Shown here piece after piece: positions 34,289 to 36,137 of a DNA stretch of 36,137 nt. A model generated the notes under the pieces. The model worked only from the letters and a program-made list of their open reading frames with translations, was not told the DNA's origin and ran no database searches. The number at the start of each line of letters is the position of its first letter. Position 1 is the first letter of the stretch. A program made the translations under genes and the position numbers. This DNA is from Mycobacterium sp. E740 (GTDB lineage: Bacteria; Actinomycetota; Actinomycetes; Mycobacteriales; Mycobacteriaceae). The stretch is from NCBI RefSeq assembly GCF_001672895.1, contig NZ_LZKP01000121.1, forward strand, positions 1 through 36,137, given 5' to 3'.

Positions 34289-34751
34289 GGCCGGCGCTCC
34301 TGGATCTCGACGGCCTTCTTCATCGTCTCCCGCGCTCGGCTGCGGTCTCCGGCGTAGTCGTAGGCGCGTGCCAGCCGGTACCAGCGCAGCCAGTTGTCCG
34401 GGTCGTTCTCCAATTCCTCGCGCACGGTGACGAACAGCGCGTCGGCGGCGTCGCGATCGATGCGACCGGATGGTCTGCGAGGCAACGCGCTGACGTCGAG
34501 TTCCATCCCCTGTTCGCCGGCGATGCGCGCGAGGCGCTGGTGGGCCAAACCGGCGCGGAGCGTGCTGACCATCGCCCAGGCCCCGATCATCGGCAGGACC
34601 ATCAGCGCAAGCCCGAGGCCCACCGCCGCCGGCTCTTTCGTGCCGATGAACGCCATCGCGAGGCGGCCGAGCAGCACGAAGTAGACGACCAGCGCGACGC
34701 ACATGAAGCCGATCAGCAGTTGGATGCGTAGCGCACCCCGGCTGTCGGCCA

Positions 34752-34752
<1 letters not shown>
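34285..34752 (-). CDS. Two-span membrane protein with a TPR-like C terminus (Rv2772c-type)
   Basis: A 155-aa protein with two membrane spans (about 10-30 and 42-63: LLIGFMCVALVVYFVLLG and AAVGLGLALMVLPMIGAWAMV). A C-terminal helical repeat follows, NDPDNWLRWYRLARAYDYAGDRSRARETMKKAVEI, which looks like one tetratricopeptide unit. The function is unknown; a scaffold role is plausible from the TPR part. Its ATG overlaps the dapB stop (TAATG) and its stop overlaps the next start, so all three genes are coupled. Confidence 0.8.
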
Positions 34753-35495
<743 letters not shown>

Positions 35496-35523
35496 TTATC
35501 CGTGCGCCGGACTTGTCGGTGGT

Positions 35524-35539
35524 TCGAACTAATGTTCGA
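35524..35539. promoter_or_regulatory. Perfect mycobacterial SOS box (LexA operator)
   Basis: TCGAACTAATGTTCGA is an exact match to the mycobacterial LexA consensus TCGAAC-N4-GTTCGA. It lies 3 bases before the ATG of the DUF222 gene. The central TAATGT (35530-35535) fits a TANNNT -10 element, so LexA binding would cover the promoter itself. It lies 37 bases from the dapB start on the other side. Confidence 0.85.
35530..35535 (+). promoter_or_regulatory. Candidate -10 element inside the SOS box
   Basis: TAATGT ends 7 bases before the ATG at 35543, the distance at which transcription would start on the initiation codon. No ribosome-binding site separates the box from the ATG, so a leaderless message is likely. 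No good -35 hexamer is seen at the usual distance. Confidence 0.5.
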
Positions 35540-35542
35540 AGT

Positions 35543-36137
35543 ATGGAGATATCGGACCGCGAAGCCATCGAGTCGACCTTCGCGCGGCTGCGGTCCGTCC
35601 TCGACGACGTCGGTCGCCTCAAGTTCCACGCGCTCACCGCGCCAGAACGCCTCGCGCTGCTCGACGAGCTTGAATTCGAGCGGCGGCGCCAGCCTGCGGT
35701 GGAACACCAGCTCATTCACGGTCTGGTGAGCGAAAGCACGCCTGGAGCGGTCGGCGCAACGAGCTGGAGCGACGCCTTGCAGCAGCGCTTGCGGATCAGC
35801 GCCGCGGAGGCCAAGCGGCGCCTGAACGACGCGGCCGATCTCGGCCCGCGCACGGCGTTGACCGGGGAAGCGCTCGAACCGAAGCTCGGCCACCTCGCGA
35901 AGCGACAGGCCGGTGGCGAGGTGGGCGCAGAGCACATCCGCATCATCCGGAAGTTCTTCGATGATCTGCCTGCCGCCGTCGACTATCAGACGCGGGAGTG
36001 CTGCGAGGAGACGTTGGCTCGGCTCGCGGCCGAACACACTCCTGAGGCGCTGCGCAAAGCCGCCGACCGGCTGGCGGCCTACCTCAACCCCGACGGCGAT
36101 TTTTCCGACGTGGACCGCGCGCAGAAGCGCGGGTTCA
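35543..36137 (+). CDS. DUF222 (13E12-repeat) protein, probable HNH-endonuclease family, 3' end outside the window
   Basis: An open frame of 198 codons running off the right edge, beginning MEISDREAIESTFARLRSVLDD. The segment ALTAPERLALLDELEFERRRQPAVEHQLIHGL and the helical RISAAEAKRRLNDAADLG are typical of DUF222 in mycobacterial 13E12-repeat proteins. These usually end in an HNH nuclease domain that would lie beyond 36137. Members of this family are known members of the mycobacterial SOS regulon, and a perfect LexA box precedes this one. The molecular role of the family is poorly known; it may derive from mobile elements. Confidence 0.85.
   Translation, partial: MEISDREAIESTFARLRSVLDDVGRLKFHALTAPERLALLDELEFERRRQPAVEHQLIHGLVSESTPGAVGATSWSDALQQRLRISAAEAKRRLNDAADLGPRTALTGEALEPKLGHLAKRQAGGEVGAEHIRIIRKFFDDLPAAVDYQTRECCEETLARLAAEHTPEALRKAADRLAAYLNPDGDFSDVDRAQKRGF

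Overview
The window is a piece of a high-GC actinobacterial chromosome, almost certainly a fast-growing mycobacterium (Mycolicibacterium type). The right-hand 21 kb follows the gene order known from Mycobacterium tuberculosis Rv2738c to Rv2773c: DUF3046, glycosyltransferase, ephG, pspM-pspA-clgR, pgsA, argA, ftsK, ABM/SDR pair, rnj-dapA-thyX, dfrA-thyA, dapB. The left-hand 14.5 kb is a hydrogenase island that M. tuberculosis lacks. It matches the high-affinity group 1h [NiFe]-hydrogenase (Hhy) locus of M. smegmatis. No tRNA, rRNA, insertion sequence or CRISPR array was seen.

Region 1 (1-14552, all + strand) is one tightly packed, probably polycistronic block. It begins with the hydrogenase small and large subunits (hhyS, hhyL) and a NifU/Rieske-like electron carrier (hhyE). 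Next come three conserved proteins of unknown function (DUF5947, DUF6084, a 448-residue orphan) and a 42-residue single-span membrane protein. Then follow the large-subunit endopeptidase, hypC, hypF, DUF6390, a SIS-HypC fusion, a GmhA-like SIS protein, hypE, a second hypC and hypD. Most junctions are 4-base start/stop overlaps. hypA and hypB (nickel delivery) are not in the window. The proposed logic is that HypCDEF build the Fe(CN)2CO centre on HhyL, the endopeptidase trims a 22-residue tail, and HhyS plus HhyE pass electrons from H2 towards the membrane quinone pool. The unknown proteins are the most interesting part of the window.

Region 2 (14611-24011) holds a disordered acidic protein, DUF3046, a glycosyltransferase, ephG, and the envelope-stress operon clgR-pspA-pspM with an ECF-type promoter. 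It continues with pgsA and argA (divergent, start codons two bases apart), ftsK, and an ABM-domain protein paired with a mycofactocin-type SDR.

Region 3 (24098-36137) holds rnj-dapA (overlapping) with thyX upstream, DUF4193 with a second ECF-type promoter, and a YcaQ-like winged-helix protein behind a strong intergenic inverted repeat. These are followed by thyA-dfrA, a dienelactone hydrolase, a CitE-like lyase, a small membrane protein, an SDR, and a flavodoxin-like/TPR-like/dapB cluster. The window ends inside a DUF222 (13E12-type) gene preceded by a perfect mycobacterial SOS box. Lysine/diaminopimelate (dapA, dapB, argA) and thymidylate/folate (thyX, thyA, dfrA) metabolism are the main housekeeping themes.
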